Below, piece by piece: positions 33,631 through 43,845 of a stretch of DNA of 64,000 nucleotides. The DNA lies in assembly GCA_040403535.1 (NCBI GenBank), contig JBBAKL010000005.1, positions 38,552 through 102,551 of the forward strand, given 5' to 3'. Every line of letters begins with the position of its first letter. Position 1 is the first letter of the stretch. The notes beneath the pieces are model-generated. The model did not search any database. It saw only the letters and a list, made by a program, of their open reading frames with translations, and was not told the DNA's origin. The DNA is from JAHEYG01 sp040403535 (GTDB lineage: Bacteria > Bacteroidota > Bacteroidia > B-17B0 > Aurantibacillaceae). A program made the position numbers and the translations under genes.

Positions 33631-34074
33631 TTAATCGTCGGTAGGTTCCGGCGCACGCTTAAGAGCTGCTTTTTTTGCCTTTAACTTATTGGGCCAGATA
33701 ACGTTAATTAGCTCGTTATGAATAGTAATCATAGTAGCGCTAATCCCGTTGTTAATGGATACCTCTTTATTGGTATTGCCCTTCCAGGTTTTTTTGACCT
33801 CAACATACTGTCCATCAACATTTTCAGTATAAAAACGGGTTACTTTTCCGCCTATTACTTCAACTTTTCCCGTAAAACAATCGGCTTTAGCTCCCTGACG
33901 AAATGCAATAATTACGTCAGCATAAACACCATCTTTCACCTCTTCGGCACCACGCTCTTCAAACTTTACTGACCATTTATTATAACAATTCAGCTCCGGT
34001 GTTTCTGTTTTTACCTGAGCATTAGAAAACGAACAAACAGAGGAAATAAATGCGATAAAGAAAAGTTTTTTCAT
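33631..34074 (-). CDS. Secreted hypothetical protein, 147 aa
   Basis: Small exported protein with a signal peptide (MKKLFFIAFISSVCSFSNAQ). The mature part has two Cys (LNCYNKW, KADCFTG) and a beta-rich pattern (VYADVIIAFRQGAKADC, KVEVIGGKVTRFY). The C-terminus is basic. Family not recognised. It is monocistronic as far as can be seen, divergent from the YifB gene. Confidence 0.75.
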   Translation of the reverse strand: MKKLFFIAFISSVCSFSNAQVKTETPELNCYNKWSVKFEERGAEEVKDGVYADVIIAFRQGAKADCFTGKVEVIGGKVTRFYTENVDGQYVEVKKTWKGNTNKEVSINNGISATMITIHNELINVIWPNKLKAKKAALKRAPEPTDD

Positions 34075-34214
34075 AAATGTGTGTGTTTAGATTTTAAAAA
34101 TAGTGTATATCAATCATATTACCAAGCAAAAAAAGGCGAAAGTTAACCGTGTGCTATAAAACATAGCAACAACTTGCTTTGTTTCATAGTTTCTTTGCAA
34201 AAAATTAGAAGATC

Positions 34215-35753
34215 ATGCTGGTAAAAACCTATGGGTATGCGGTACACGGAATAGCCGCCACAAAAGTTATTGTTGAAGTAAACATTGGACAAGGTGTTAA
34301 TTTTTTTATTGTTGGCTTACCCGACAATGCCATTAAAGAAAGCCAGCAACGTATTAATGCGGCACTAAAAAACAACGGCTATAAAATGCCTGTTAAGCAC
34401 ATTACCATTAACATGGCCCCTGCTGATGTTCGTAAAGAGGGTTCGGCTTATGATTTAACCATTGCTATGGGAATATTAGCAGCGTCGGAACAACTGAATA
34501 CGGACCGACTGGAAAACTATGCCATTATGGGTGAACTGGCTTTAGACGGAGAAATTCGTCCCATTAAAGGAAGCTTGCCAATAGCTTTAAAAGCAAAGCA
34601 AGATGGCTTTAAAGGAATCATACTGCCATCTCAAAACGCAGAAGAAGCCGCGGTGGTTGAAGGGTTAGATGTTTACAGTGCAGATAACCTAAAACAAGTG
34701 ATCGAATTTTTAAATGAAGGGGTGGGTTTAGAAAAAGTTAAGGTAAACATCAACGAAACATTTTTAAACAAACTGAACGATATTGTATTTGATTTTGCCG
34801 ATGTTAAAGGACAAGAAAACATTAAGCGTGCTTTAGAAATTGCCGCGGCGGGCGGGCATAATGTTATATTAATTGGTCCTCCCGGCGCCGGAAAAACCAT
34901 GCTGAGTAAGCGCATGCCGTCTATTTTGCCTCCACTCTCCATTGATGAAGCGCTTGAAACCACTAAAATACATAGTGTAGCCGGAAAAACCGTTAAACAG
35001 CACGGGCTTATCACGCAAAGACCTTTCAGAAGTCCGCACCACACGATTTCGGATGTGGCCTTGGTTGGGGGCGGCAATCATCCGCAGCCCGGTGAAATCT
35101 CTTTAGCACATAATGGTGTTTTGTTTTTGGATGAATTACCTGAATTCAAAAGAACAGTATTGGAGGTTATGCGTCAACCGTTAGAAGACAGGGTAGTAAC
35201 AATAAGCCGCGCTAAATTTAGCGTAGACTATCCGGCAAGCTTTATGTTAATGGCCAGCATGAACCCTTGTCCTTGTGGATATTACAATCACCCGGAAAAA
35301 GAATGCGTGTGCGCACCCGGTATTGTACAAAAATATTTAAATAAAATATCAGGGCCTTTATTGGATCGTATTGATCTGCACGTTGAAGTAACGCCGGTTC
35401 CGTTTAGCGAATTAAACAAACAGCAATCGGGCGAGACGAGCAAAACTATCCGCGAACGCGTTATCCAGGCCCGAGCATTGCAAAATATAAGATTTGCCGG
35501 ACTTCCCGGTATTTATTGCAACGCACAAATGCAATCAAAAGAACTAAAAGCCTATTGTGGTTTGAGTGATGCCGGAAACGCACTCTTAAAAAACGCCATG
35601 GAAAAACTTGGATTATCCGCACGCGCATACGACCGCATCTTAAAAGTTGGAAGAACAATTGCCGATCTTGATAAATCGGAAAACATAGAGCCGCACCACA
35701 TTGCCGAGGCCATTCAATACCGTAGTTTAGACAGAGAAGGCTGGGCAGGCTAA
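34215..35753 (+). CDS. YifB-like magnesium-chelatase-family AAA ATPase
   Basis: AAA+ ATPase of the ComM/YifB group, 512 aa. An N-terminal ChlI-like domain (VNIGQGVNFFIVGLPDNAIK, PADVRKEGSAYDL) precedes Walker A GPPGAGKTML, Walker B GVLFLDELPEF and a four-Cys segment (NPCPCGYYNHPEKECVC) that probably binds zinc. The C-terminal domain ends SLDREGWAG. ComM homologues are hexameric helicases acting on branch migration during transformation; that role here is inferred. Confidence 0.93.
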   Translation: MLVKTYGYAVHGIAATKVIVEVNIGQGVNFFIVGLPDNAIKESQQRINAALKNNGYKMPVKHITINMAPADVRKEGSAYDLTIAMGILAASEQLNTDRLENYAIMGELALDGEIRPIKGSLPIALKAKQDGFKGIILPSQNAEEAAVVEGLDVYSADNLKQVIEFLNEGVGLEKVKVNINETFLNKLNDIVFDFADVKGQENIKRALEIAAAGGHNVILIGPPGAGKTMLSKRMPSILPPLSIDEALETTKIHSVAGKTVKQHGLITQRPFRSPHHTISDVALVGGGNHPQPGEISLAHNGVLFLDELPEFKRTVLEVMRQPLEDRVVTISRAKFSVDYPASFMLMASMNPCPCGYYNHPEKECVCAPGIVQKYLNKISGPLLDRIDLHVEVTPVPFSELNKQQSGETSKTIRERVIQARALQNIRFAGLPGIYCNAQMQSKELKAYCGLSDAGNALLKNAMEKLGLSARAYDRILKVGRTIADLDKSENIEPHHIAEAIQYRSLDREGWAG

Positions 35754-35754
35754 G

Positions 35755-36837
35755 TTAAAACGCCTCTGTGAGGGTAATGTAATATCCCTGATTATAATTG
35801 TCGGAATAGCCATAATCGATACGGATATTGAAACGGTCTTTTTTCTGAACAGCCAATCTTATTCCGCCGCCGAAGCTGAATTTCACTTTAGAGATACTTA
35901 AATCGGAAACACGATTATACACATCGCCAACGCCACCAAAAGCAACTGCACTGATACGCCAAAACAACGGCGCCCTGTATTCTATAAGTGCGCTGCACAT
36001 GGATTTATCCATATATCGTCCCTGATAATAGCCTCTTAAATTATCCGCTCCACCCAGCATTCCTAACGAACGAAATGGAGTGTTGCCGACCGTTGTATAG
36101 TTGTATAGTTGAATAGCCAGAACGTGCTCCTTCACTATCTTTTTAAAATACCGTATATCAGTAATCCATTTGTTAAAAGAACAGTCGCTCCTCCACTCTT
36201 TTTGAAAGCCGATATACTGTGTTTGTATAAACAAACCTTTTGTTGGCCAGAAAGCGGAATTGCGCGTATCGTAACTGGCGCTTAAGCCAAAACCCACCAG
36301 CTGGTAAGGCATTTTACCTGTAAATGTTAAAGAATCCATAAGGCCTTTCTCCATTGGCAAAACCTTTAACACGTTCTCATAATCGGCAATTATACCGGCA
36401 AAAAACGGACCTCTTATTTTTCTCTTCAGGTGTGGTGTTACAAGTACTTGTTCATAAATGTATTTTTCCATTCCCTCGTTTATCGTGTTTTGGCCAAATC
36501 CCCAAAAGCGGTCCGGAAAATACAAATGCCCTGCCGACATGTTAAGTATATACTTTTCCTTTGGAAAGAAGACAGAAGCGTCGAGGCCTTGAATGTTTTG
36601 TTCACGCAAAGAAAATATTCCATATAGTGCCACGGAAGATGTTCGTGTTAGAGAGTCTTTTAACCCGGATGTTTTAAATGTAACGGTACCCGAAAGGCCA
36701 AAAGCCCAGCCTGTTTCGGGTGTGCGTAACACAACAGGAAGCGCAAAGAATTTTAAGTTTCGCGTGCTGTCTCTTTTGAATTGGGAAAAAGCAAATCCAT
36801 GGGCAATCGTTAATAAAAAAAGCAATAATGCACGCAT
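35755..36837 (-). CDS. BamA/TamA-like outer-membrane beta-barrel protein
   Basis: Outer-membrane barrel of 360 aa with a signal peptide (MRALLLFLLTIAHGFAFSQ). Alternating amphipathic strands and the motif LGGADNLRGYYQGRYMDKS correspond to the surface-antigen (Omp85) barrel with its conserved RG. No POTRA domains are present, so it is the short POTRA-less form. The last residues (YYITLTEAF) end in Phe, as barrel substrates do. Convergent with the YifB gene, 1-bp gap. Confidence 0.85.
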   Translation of the reverse strand: MRALLLFLLTIAHGFAFSQFKRDSTRNLKFFALPVVLRTPETGWAFGLSGTVTFKTSGLKDSLTRTSSVALYGIFSLREQNIQGLDASVFFPKEKYILNMSAGHLYFPDRFWGFGQNTINEGMEKYIYEQVLVTPHLKRKIRGPFFAGIIADYENVLKVLPMEKGLMDSLTFTGKMPYQLVGFGLSASYDTRNSAFWPTKGLFIQTQYIGFQKEWRSDCSFNKWITDIRYFKKIVKEHVLAIQLYNYTTVGNTPFRSLGMLGGADNLRGYYQGRYMDKSMCSALIEYRAPLFWRISAVAFGGVGDVYNRVSDLSISKVKFSFGGGIRLAVQKKDRFNIRIDYGYSDNYNQGYYITLTEAF

Positions 36838-36942
36838 GATTTAATCTCTTTTCCAATCAGAAAAATAGACATAAGCCTTTAATTAAACAAATTAACTTCT
36901 GTTATTAAAAATGTTCTCTTCATTTTGTATTTTCACAGTAAC

Positions 36943-37956
36943 ATGAAACACGTCTTTTATATCGCATTAATGTTTTTAATTTTTCAGAACATGAATTCAC
37001 AATCGGGAGAAAAAATAGTTTTAGCCATACATGGCGGAGCCGGGACCATTTTAAAAAAGAATATGACTTCTGAAAAAGAAAAGGCATACCGCGATAAACT
37101 AACAGAAGCATTACAGGCAGGCTACAAAATTCTACAAAACGGAGGCGGCAGTTTAGATGCCGTTGAAGCAGCTATTGTGATCATGGAAGACTCGCCTTTG
37201 TTTAATGCAGGAAAAGGCTCAGTGTTTAATAGTGATGGCAAGAATGAAATGGATGCCGCCATTATGGATGGAAGCAATTTAAAAGCTGGATCAATAGCAG
37301 GTGTACATACTATAAAAAATCCGGTTAAAGCTGCAAAAGCCGTGATGGAAAAATCGCCACACGTGATGCTGATTGGTGAAGGAGCAGAAAAGTTTGCAAA
37401 AGAAAATGGATTAGAAATTGTAGGGCCGGATTATTTCTATGACGCATACCGTTATCAACAATATTTAAAAGCAAAAGAATTTCAAAAAATTGAAATGGAT
37501 CATACCGATTCTGTAAAAACCAAAAACAAACCCGACAAACATGGCACAGTTGGCGCGGTTGCCATTGATAAAAATAAAAATTTAGCCGCTGCCACCTCAA
37601 CAGGAGGCATGACCAACAAAAAATATGGAAGGGTTGGCGACGCGCCTATTATTGGTGCAGGCACTTATGCCAATAACTCCACTTGCGCTGTTTCCTGCAC
37701 GGGGCATGGAGAGTTTTTTATACGAGCTGTTGTTGCTCATGAAATTTCAAGTTTAATTGAACACAAGAAGCTATCCGTAAGGGAGGCATCGGAGTTTGTT
37801 ATAATGGACAAGCTTAAAAAAATGGGGGGCGAAGGCGGTGCAATTGTGTTAGACAGGGAGGGAAACGCCTCCTTACCGTTTAACACTGAAGGCATGTACA
37901 GAGGTTATATTACCTCTGATGGCAAAGTTTATACAGGGATTTATAAGGGCGAATAA
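36943..37956 (+). CDS. Periplasmic isoaspartyl peptidase / L-asparaginase (Ntn family)
   Basis: N-terminal-nucleophile hydrolase that removes isoaspartyl residues or asparagine. The signal peptide starts at ATG 36943 (MKHVFYIALMFLIFQNMNS). The alpha subunit begins VLAIHGGAGTI. The autocleavage site and nucleophile Thr are in DKHGTVGAVA, followed by ATSTGGMTNKKYGRVGD and GAGTYANN for substrate binding. The 337-aa length is typical. The stop touches that of the convergent CotH gene. Confidence 0.92.
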   Translation: MKHVFYIALMFLIFQNMNSQSGEKIVLAIHGGAGTILKKNMTSEKEKAYRDKLTEALQAGYKILQNGGGSLDAVEAAIVIMEDSPLFNAGKGSVFNSDGKNEMDAAIMDGSNLKAGSIAGVHTIKNPVKAAKAVMEKSPHVMLIGEGAEKFAKENGLEIVGPDYFYDAYRYQQYLKAKEFQKIEMDHTDSVKTKNKPDKHGTVGAVAIDKNKNLAAATSTGGMTNKKYGRVGDAPIIGAGTYANNSTCAVSCTGHGEFFIRAVVAHEISSLIEHKKLSVREASEFVIMDKLKKMGGEGGAIVLDREGNASLPFNTEGMYRGYITSDGKVYTGIYKGE

Positions 37957-39567
37957 TTATTTTGCAAAAACCATTTTGCCTTTAGCCAGTAATCGTCCCT
38001 CCTGTAATAATGTAAAATAATACATACCATCTGGCAAGCTGCCTTTTAAAATCAAAATCTCGTTATAATTAATGTGGCGTTGGGTTAACACTTCTTTACC
38101 ACTCACATCAAACAATTTTAATTCCGCTTCGTTTAAACTATATGGCTCGTGTACTTTTAAATAAAAATATTCTGAGGCAGGATTTGGATAGGCCTGCCAT
38201 GAAATCTGTAGCTTATTGAATTCGTCTACTGAAACATCCGGATAACATTTTCCCGGCCAACTTATATCGAGCCACTTTGATCGGGATTTAAACCACCATT
38301 TAAGATAGTTCACTTCATCCTGAAAAGTAAGTCCAATATAATAGTTCCAGTTAACATAAACTCCCAGTATTGGCCACTTTTGAAAATTCCTTACTTGTGC
38401 TTCCGACAAGATGGCGGCTACATCATCAATACGCTTATTAATGCTGTCGTCCTTTAAAATTGTAGCGCGCAAATACTGCCAGCGGCATTGTAATTTGTTG
38501 CAAAAATTGGAGTCTTGTAAAAACTTATTCCAGTAAAACGGAATATTACTGGTAAACGTAGAGCCGCATAGCATATTAAAGTTAAACTGATAACCGCTCG
38601 TATCAAAAGCGGCGCAATAATCAGCATTTCCATATGACAAATTAAAATCCCACATTGGTCCTGCTTTCAATAATCCTCCTTTACTGTTTTTGTCTTTATA
38701 CATAAAGGAACTGGAACGATAGCCGTCAACTGTTTTACCCAATTCTTGCATTATCATAAAATCCACAAACGAATTTACCTCTACAACCGAGGAGTAACCG
38801 GTTATCGGGTTGTTAAACGTTGCTGAATTCATGATGTTTTCAAAATTAATGACATAATTCTTTATGTAGTTCTTTTGTGTTGTTGTTAAATCCACATCTT
38901 CCGGATCATGATACAGGTATTTTACTTTGCTGTTATATGGAGAATTCCAGGATGTAGTACTACCACCCGTAGGTTTATCTACTTTAATTACATAACCTCC
39001 TGTTAACTGATCTCCGGTTGTGTCTGCTATTGTAAGATTAGCAATATTAATCCGGTTTTTATCGCGTTTAATTTTTTCCATAAACGAATAAACACCCAGA
39101 TACTGGCCATTAATCACCAATTCAACAAATTTATATCTTGAGTCGTAATGGCCCATACGGCGGAACATATCATAAGTGATTTCGTTACGCATTAATGTTT
39201 TATCCGGGTATGCTCCATATAAAATCCAGTCGTTTTCCTTAGGCAAACCTAAAATAGTTGTATCTAAATTATTTCCTATTACATCACGGGTTTCCAGTCC
39301 GTAAGATTTTTTAGGATATTGTTGAGAAGTAGAGCCGCGAATTTCAATACCTATTTTACCAAAATAATTATACGGGTCGTTTAAATTATTGCGAATACCC
39401 ACTCCATTATAAATTACACCTAAGTCTGCTGTAATTTTATAAGCATCAACAATTACTGCCGTGCCTGTATTAATAACTACAATAGGTAAGTTTGAATCGG
39501 TGAAAACAACTTGTGCCTTTTGCGGTGTAAAAAAAAACATCAGAATTACAGTTATTAAATTTTTCAT
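37957..39567 (-). CDS. CotH-kinase-family protein with T9SS sorting domain
   Basis: Exported CotH-like protein, 536 aa. It has a signal peptide (ending near PQKAQ) and the CotH domain (about 70-400) with IEIRGSTSQQYPKKSYGLE, LYGAYPDKTLMRNEITYDM and the catalytic-type AGPMWDFNLSYGNADYC. The C-terminus (about 450-536) is a type A T9SS sorting domain: SWQAYPNPASEYFYLKV, LFDVSGKEVL and LPDGMYYFTL. It is therefore probably secreted through the T9SS and surface-attached. Substrate unknown. Confidence 0.9.
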   Translation of the reverse strand: MKNLITVILMFFFTPQKAQVVFTDSNLPIVVINTGTAVIVDAYKITADLGVIYNGVGIRNNLNDPYNYFGKIGIEIRGSTSQQYPKKSYGLETRDVIGNNLDTTILGLPKENDWILYGAYPDKTLMRNEITYDMFRRMGHYDSRYKFVELVINGQYLGVYSFMEKIKRDKNRINIANLTIADTTGDQLTGGYVIKVDKPTGGSTTSWNSPYNSKVKYLYHDPEDVDLTTTQKNYIKNYVINFENIMNSATFNNPITGYSSVVEVNSFVDFMIMQELGKTVDGYRSSSFMYKDKNSKGGLLKAGPMWDFNLSYGNADYCAAFDTSGYQFNFNMLCGSTFTSNIPFYWNKFLQDSNFCNKLQCRWQYLRATILKDDSINKRIDDVAAILSEAQVRNFQKWPILGVYVNWNYYIGLTFQDEVNYLKWWFKSRSKWLDISWPGKCYPDVSVDEFNKLQISWQAYPNPASEYFYLKVHEPYSLNEAELKLFDVSGKEVLTQRHINYNEILILKGSLPDGMYYFTLLQEGRLLAKGKMVFAK

Positions 39568-39692
39568 CTTATGTAAATGTACACTAATTAACGTTTAATT
39601 AATCAAAAATCATATTGGTTAAATCGCTTGTTTAGATTTTTTAGGTTGCGTTAATATTTGGTCTGCCCTATGTTTTTTAACCTTAATAATTC

Positions 39693-39700
39693 TATATTTG
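39693..39700 (+). promoter_or_regulatory. -7 element of sensor kinase gene
   Basis: TATATTTG matches TAnnTTTG. The predicted transcription start is near 39707, so the true start codon should lie after that, which fits the CTG at 39725. Confidence 0.45.
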
Positions 39701-39724
39701 TTTATATAATCATTCCAATCATTT

Positions 39725-41683
39725 CTGCGATTAAAATTTATATATCTGTTTTTAATTGTTCCGGTTTTTTTCTTCGGACAGTATTTAAATAAGGATAGTT
39801 TTTTATTGGTATTTAACAGGGCTCCGCTAAAAGAAAAAGTTAATATGGCTTTTAAGCTGCCGCCCGAACAATTAATTCAGGTTTATCCCGATATTAAGGA
39901 TACCCTGACTTTGCTTAAAAAGAAAGTTTATTATAAAACCATTAGCAATGAGGCAAAATTCTTATTTGATGTGATTGATGCCCGTATAGAAACCGCTAAT
40001 CTGCAACACCATAAAGCCATTTATATTTTAGAAAACAGTTTACGTTTTCATGTTGAGAATTTTAACGACAGCTTAACAGTATTAAACCTTTTATCGCCGG
40101 CTTATATTAAATTACGTAATTACAATAAGGCATACGAAATACAAGAAATTTTTGAAAGAGTACAGGATCGTTTTCCGGAAGAGTTTAAAAAAACATTTTC
40201 ACCTAAAAAAAGCTATATATACCTGCAATTGGGTATGTATAAACAATCGGTTGAGGAATTGCGCAAAGAATTTTACAACAAACCTGTACAAATGCAAAAT
40301 GATACCAATGTACTGGGCAATTTCTTTAACGATATGGGCGTACATTTTAACCGCGCCAATGTGTTAGACAGCGCTATGTTTTATTTTAATAAAGCGAAAG
40401 TTTTAATTGATGCAAAAAGCAAATACGATAAAAACAAAACCTATTACGATTTTTTCAGCGGACTGATTGACGGGAATATTGCGTCGGCATTAGCAAAAGA
40501 AAAACACTTTCAGGAGGCAATACCACCTCTTAAAAAGGATATTTATTACAGTTTAAAAGCTAATAATTTGATAAGTGCGGCCAATAGCTACAACCTTATT
40601 GCCAAATGCTTTTTAGAACTCAAAAAATATGATGTTGCCAGAAAATACATTGATAGTGCTAAGGTTTTAATCTCAAAAACAGAAGAGCTTGGTCCAACCC
40701 TTAATAATATTTTAACGGAGGCCAAATATTTTAAAAGCATCGGCAACCTCAACAAAGCATCCGAGTACTATGATAAATACATACAATTTAAAGATTCCGT
40801 TCAAAAGGTGGATAATGAAAGTAAACTGATAAATCAGCAAATATCTTTTGATTTGTATCAACAGGAAAATCAGTTGGTACAAAAGGAAAAACAAATTCAG
40901 CAAAGTAAGTTGCTATACGAGCACGAAAAAACCAAGCGTTCTTATTTATTGTTGGGCCTAATCATTTTGGCCCTTGTTATTGCGTTTCTTATTATTAATA
41001 ACCAACTAAACAAGCGCCGTCAAAGCGAACTGTTTATTAAAAACAAGCACATTATTCAGCAAAAAACTGCCATTGAAAACGCTTTAAAAGAAAAAGAGTT
41101 TTTGATAAAGGAAATACACCACCGTGTAAAAAATAATTTGCAAATTATTTCGAGCATGCTCAGTTTACAATCGGATGTTATTGAAAACAAAGAAGCGAAA
41201 GATGTTTTACAGGAAAGCCGTTTGCGTATTAACTCTATGTCTCTTATTCATCAAATGTTATATGCAAAAAATAACATGACGGATATTGCCATTGCCGAAT
41301 ACTTTAAAAACCTGATGGCACATATTGAGAAATCGTATTCGCTTAACAACAAAAACATCCAAACCCATTTAAATTGCCAACCATTAGCCATTGATTTAGA
41401 CACCGCCATTCCATTAGGATTGATTGTAAATGAACTGGTAACCAATTCCTATAAACACGCTTTTACAAGCAACCCGAATGGGCTTATTGATGTTTCGTTT
41501 CATAAAAGCGCAACAGGCTATACTCTTATAGTATCCGACAACGGATTAGGTTATGTTCCGGAAGATGGAAAATCACAGGGGCTAGGCATGGAATTAATAC
41601 ACATGCTGGTTGAACAGCTGGGAGGCAGTATTGTGTTCACAAAAAATAATGGCACAACTGCCGTTGTAAATTTTAATTGTTAA
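39725..41683 (+). CDS. TPR-containing sensor histidine kinase, apparent CTG start
   Basis: Sensor kinase of about 652 aa. From CTG 39725 the frame reads (M)RLKFIYLFLIVPVFFFGQ, a clean signal peptide; the frame is open back to a stop at 39707-39709 with no ATG, GTG or TTG before TTG 39806, which would cut off the signal. A periplasmic TPR region follows (about 60-380), then one membrane helix (LLLGLIILALVIAFLIINN), a coiled coil, the HisKA_2-type dimerisation motif IHHRVKNNLQIISSMLSLQS and an HATPase_c domain (GLIVNELVTNSYKHAF, DNGLGY, SQGLGMELI). No response regulator is adjacent. Confidence 0.88.
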   Translation: MRLKFIYLFLIVPVFFFGQYLNKDSFLLVFNRAPLKEKVNMAFKLPPEQLIQVYPDIKDTLTLLKKKVYYKTISNEAKFLFDVIDARIETANLQHHKAIYILENSLRFHVENFNDSLTVLNLLSPAYIKLRNYNKAYEIQEIFERVQDRFPEEFKKTFSPKKSYIYLQLGMYKQSVEELRKEFYNKPVQMQNDTNVLGNFFNDMGVHFNRANVLDSAMFYFNKAKVLIDAKSKYDKNKTYYDFFSGLIDGNIASALAKEKHFQEAIPPLKKDIYYSLKANNLISAANSYNLIAKCFLELKKYDVARKYIDSAKVLISKTEELGPTLNNILTEAKYFKSIGNLNKASEYYDKYIQFKDSVQKVDNESKLINQQISFDLYQQENQLVQKEKQIQQSKLLYEHEKTKRSYLLLGLIILALVIAFLIINNQLNKRRQSELFIKNKHIIQQKTAIENALKEKEFLIKEIHHRVKNNLQIISSMLSLQSDVIENKEAKDVLQESRLRINSMSLIHQMLYAKNNMTDIAIAEYFKNLMAHIEKSYSLNNKNIQTHLNCQPLAIDLDTAIPLGLIVNELVTNSYKHAFTSNPNGLIDVSFHKSATGYTLIVSDNGLGYVPEDGKSQGLGMELIHMLVEQLGGSIVFTKNNGTTAVVNFNC

Positions 41684-43649
41684 ACTCTTCCACTCTTTTT
41701 AAATTTAAGAAGCTAGGTGTTTTAAATACCATAGGAAACTTCTCTACTTTAACAGAGCTGCTGTCTAATCCAAACGCGCGCGCTTCACTTAAGCTTAAAT
41801 TCTTCATCACGTCGTAAATTTCTAATATCACTTTCTCAAAGAACGGTAGATCGTTATCGTAGCTTAGATATTTTTCAATCACAACAAATTTGAAATCACC
41901 ACTAATGTTGTTTTTGTTTAGTGACTCGTAGCGGCTAGTAATATCAACTTCTTTGTTGCTTACCAAATCTTCTACTACTTTTCTAAACATTAAATTAATT
42001 TTGGGTGCAACCCTGAAACCTAATCTGAAGTTCACACGAATAATATCGTCGGCGGCAATATGTGTGACTTTATACTCCATTGTATATGGCTCGTCCATCA
42101 CGTCAACGTGCACAAACCAATAAATATCTGCGCGTTTAGGACGACGCTGTAAAATAGAATACACAATTTTTGTTTCAATTTCATCCGGTCTATTAGCGCT
42201 TGTCATATAAACCAAATGGGTAGCGTACTTAGGAATAGATTCATCCCTGCTTAAATCACATAACATCTTTTTGTAATCATCAAGCTTCACTAAATCAGTA
42301 TAGCGGTGGCGAATAAGTTTTGCGATGTACCAAACACCCATCACCCCAGACAACAATAAGGCAATAACTAAAGTAATATAACCTCCTTTAGTAAACTTTT
42401 CTAAATTAGCTATTAAAAATGCGCCTTCAACTACAACATACAGAGAAATGAAAAAATATAAAAACACAATTGGAAACTTCTTTAAGCGCATAAAAAATGC
42501 CAATAAACGAGAAGACATTATCATTCCTAAAATAATGGTTAAACCGTAGGCTGCCTCCATGTTAGCCGATTCTTTAAAGTAAAGCACAATAGCTACGCAG
42601 CCAACATATAACAACCAGTTAATGGATGGAATATACATTTGACCCTTTAACTCTGTTGGATATTTAATTTTAACTTTTGGCCAAAAATTTAAACGCATGG
42701 CCTCATTAATTAAAGTAAACGAACCACTAATTAATGCCTGTGATGCTACGATTGTCGCAACTGTGGCTATTCCGATTCCAATTGGTAAAAACCATTGTGG
42801 CATAATAGAATAAAACGGATTTGCTCCATCCAGCGTTTGGCCTTCTTTTGAAATTAACCACGCTGTTTGACCCATGTAATTTAATACCAGCATCGATTTT
42901 ACAAAAATCCAACTGATGCGAATGTTTTTTCTGCCACAATGCCCCATGTCTGAATACAATGCCTCTGCACCCGTTGTACACAAAAACACAGCTCCCAATA
43001 ACCAAAATCCACCCGGATGATCAATTAGTAATTTAATGCCATAATACGGATTTAACGATCTAAGTACAGAATAATCGTGGCTTAATCCAATTATACCGAG
43101 TACGCCAAGAGTAATAAACCATACCAACATTACCGGCCCGAAAAACTTTCCTATAAACTTTGTTCCGAATTGCTGAATAAAGAACAATGCCGTAATAATT
43201 GCTATTACAATTGGAATAGTTGGGATTTCGCTAAAACGCGGTATCAGCCTTAATCCTTCAATTGCAGATGCAACAGAAATTGGTGGGGTAATGATTCCTT
43301 CTCCTAAAATACAGCAACCGCCAATAATTGCCGGAAAAATTAGCCACTTAACTTTTGCTCGCTTCACCAAAGTATAGAGAGAAAAAATTCCACCCTCACC
43401 TTTATTATCCGCTCGTAATGTAAAAATCACGTATTTGATAGTTGTTTGTAGGGTTAGTGTCCAAAACACAAGCGACATTCCGCCTAAAATCACGCTGGCA
43501 TCAATAGGCTTATCGCCTACTATTGCTTTCATTACATAGAGCGGAGATGTACCTATATCGCCGTAAATAATTCCAAGGGTAACAATCAAGCCGCCTAAGG
43601 TTATTTTGTTTAAATGATGGTCGTGATGACCTGATGTATGTGAACCCAT
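41673..43649 (-). CDS. kup: Kup-type potassium uptake transporter
   Basis: Inner-membrane K+/H+ symporter, 658 aa. The N-terminal region has the family hallmark LIVTLGIIYGDIGTSPLYV, followed by about 12 membrane helices (TLQTTIKYVIF, GEGIITPPISVASAIEG, CTTGAEALYSDMGHCG). The last 200 residues are the soluble C-terminal domain. Its 3' end overlaps the sensor kinase 3' end by 11 bp. The promoter element is at 43673-43680. Confidence 0.94.
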   Translation of the reverse strand: MGSHTSGHHDHHLNKITLGGLIVTLGIIYGDIGTSPLYVMKAIVGDKPIDASVILGGMSLVFWTLTLQTTIKYVIFTLRADNKGEGGIFSLYTLVKRAKVKWLIFPAIIGGCCILGEGIITPPISVASAIEGLRLIPRFSEIPTIPIVIAIITALFFIQQFGTKFIGKFFGPVMLVWFITLGVLGIIGLSHDYSVLRSLNPYYGIKLLIDHPGGFWLLGAVFLCTTGAEALYSDMGHCGRKNIRISWIFVKSMLVLNYMGQTAWLISKEGQTLDGANPFYSIMPQWFLPIGIGIATVATIVASQALISGSFTLINEAMRLNFWPKVKIKYPTELKGQMYIPSINWLLYVGCVAIVLYFKESANMEAAYGLTIILGMIMSSRLLAFFMRLKKFPIVFLYFFISLYVVVEGAFLIANLEKFTKGGYITLVIALLLSGVMGVWYIAKLIRHRYTDLVKLDDYKKMLCDLSRDESIPKYATHLVYMTSANRPDEIETKIVYSILQRRPKRADIYWFVHVDVMDEPYTMEYKVTHIAADDIIRVNFRLGFRVAPKINLMFRKVVEDLVSNKEVDITSRYESLNKNNISGDFKFVVIEKYLSYDNDLPFFEKVILEIYDVMKNLSLSEARAFGLDSSSVKVEKFPMVFKTPSFLNLKRVEEFNN

Positions 43650-43672
43650 TGAGGGATGTATTAAAAACGGGT

Positions 43673-43680
43673 CAAAATTA
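43673..43680 (-). promoter_or_regulatory. -7 element of kup
   Basis: Minus-strand TAATTTTG matches TAnnTTTG, 23 bp upstream of the kup ATG. Confidence 0.5.
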
Positions 43681-43845
43681 TAACAATTTAGTATGCGCCG
43701 AACTGATTTTAGTCAAAATATTAGAAACAGGCCTTTGTTAAGAGTTGTTATATAGACAAAATGCCCTTTTTAACATATTAAACCTTTATTGCGTTTTTGT
43801 GTTTATAATTGTAACTTTATAAGGCTTTTTTGATTTTTGTTTTTG

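Noticed and set aside
39670..39792. ATG-started ORF (MFFNLNNSIF...) before the sensor kinase
   Set aside because: It is in another frame, overlaps the promoter element and ends at 39790; it has no protein-like features, whereas the CTG frame encodes a signal peptide joined to the kinase.
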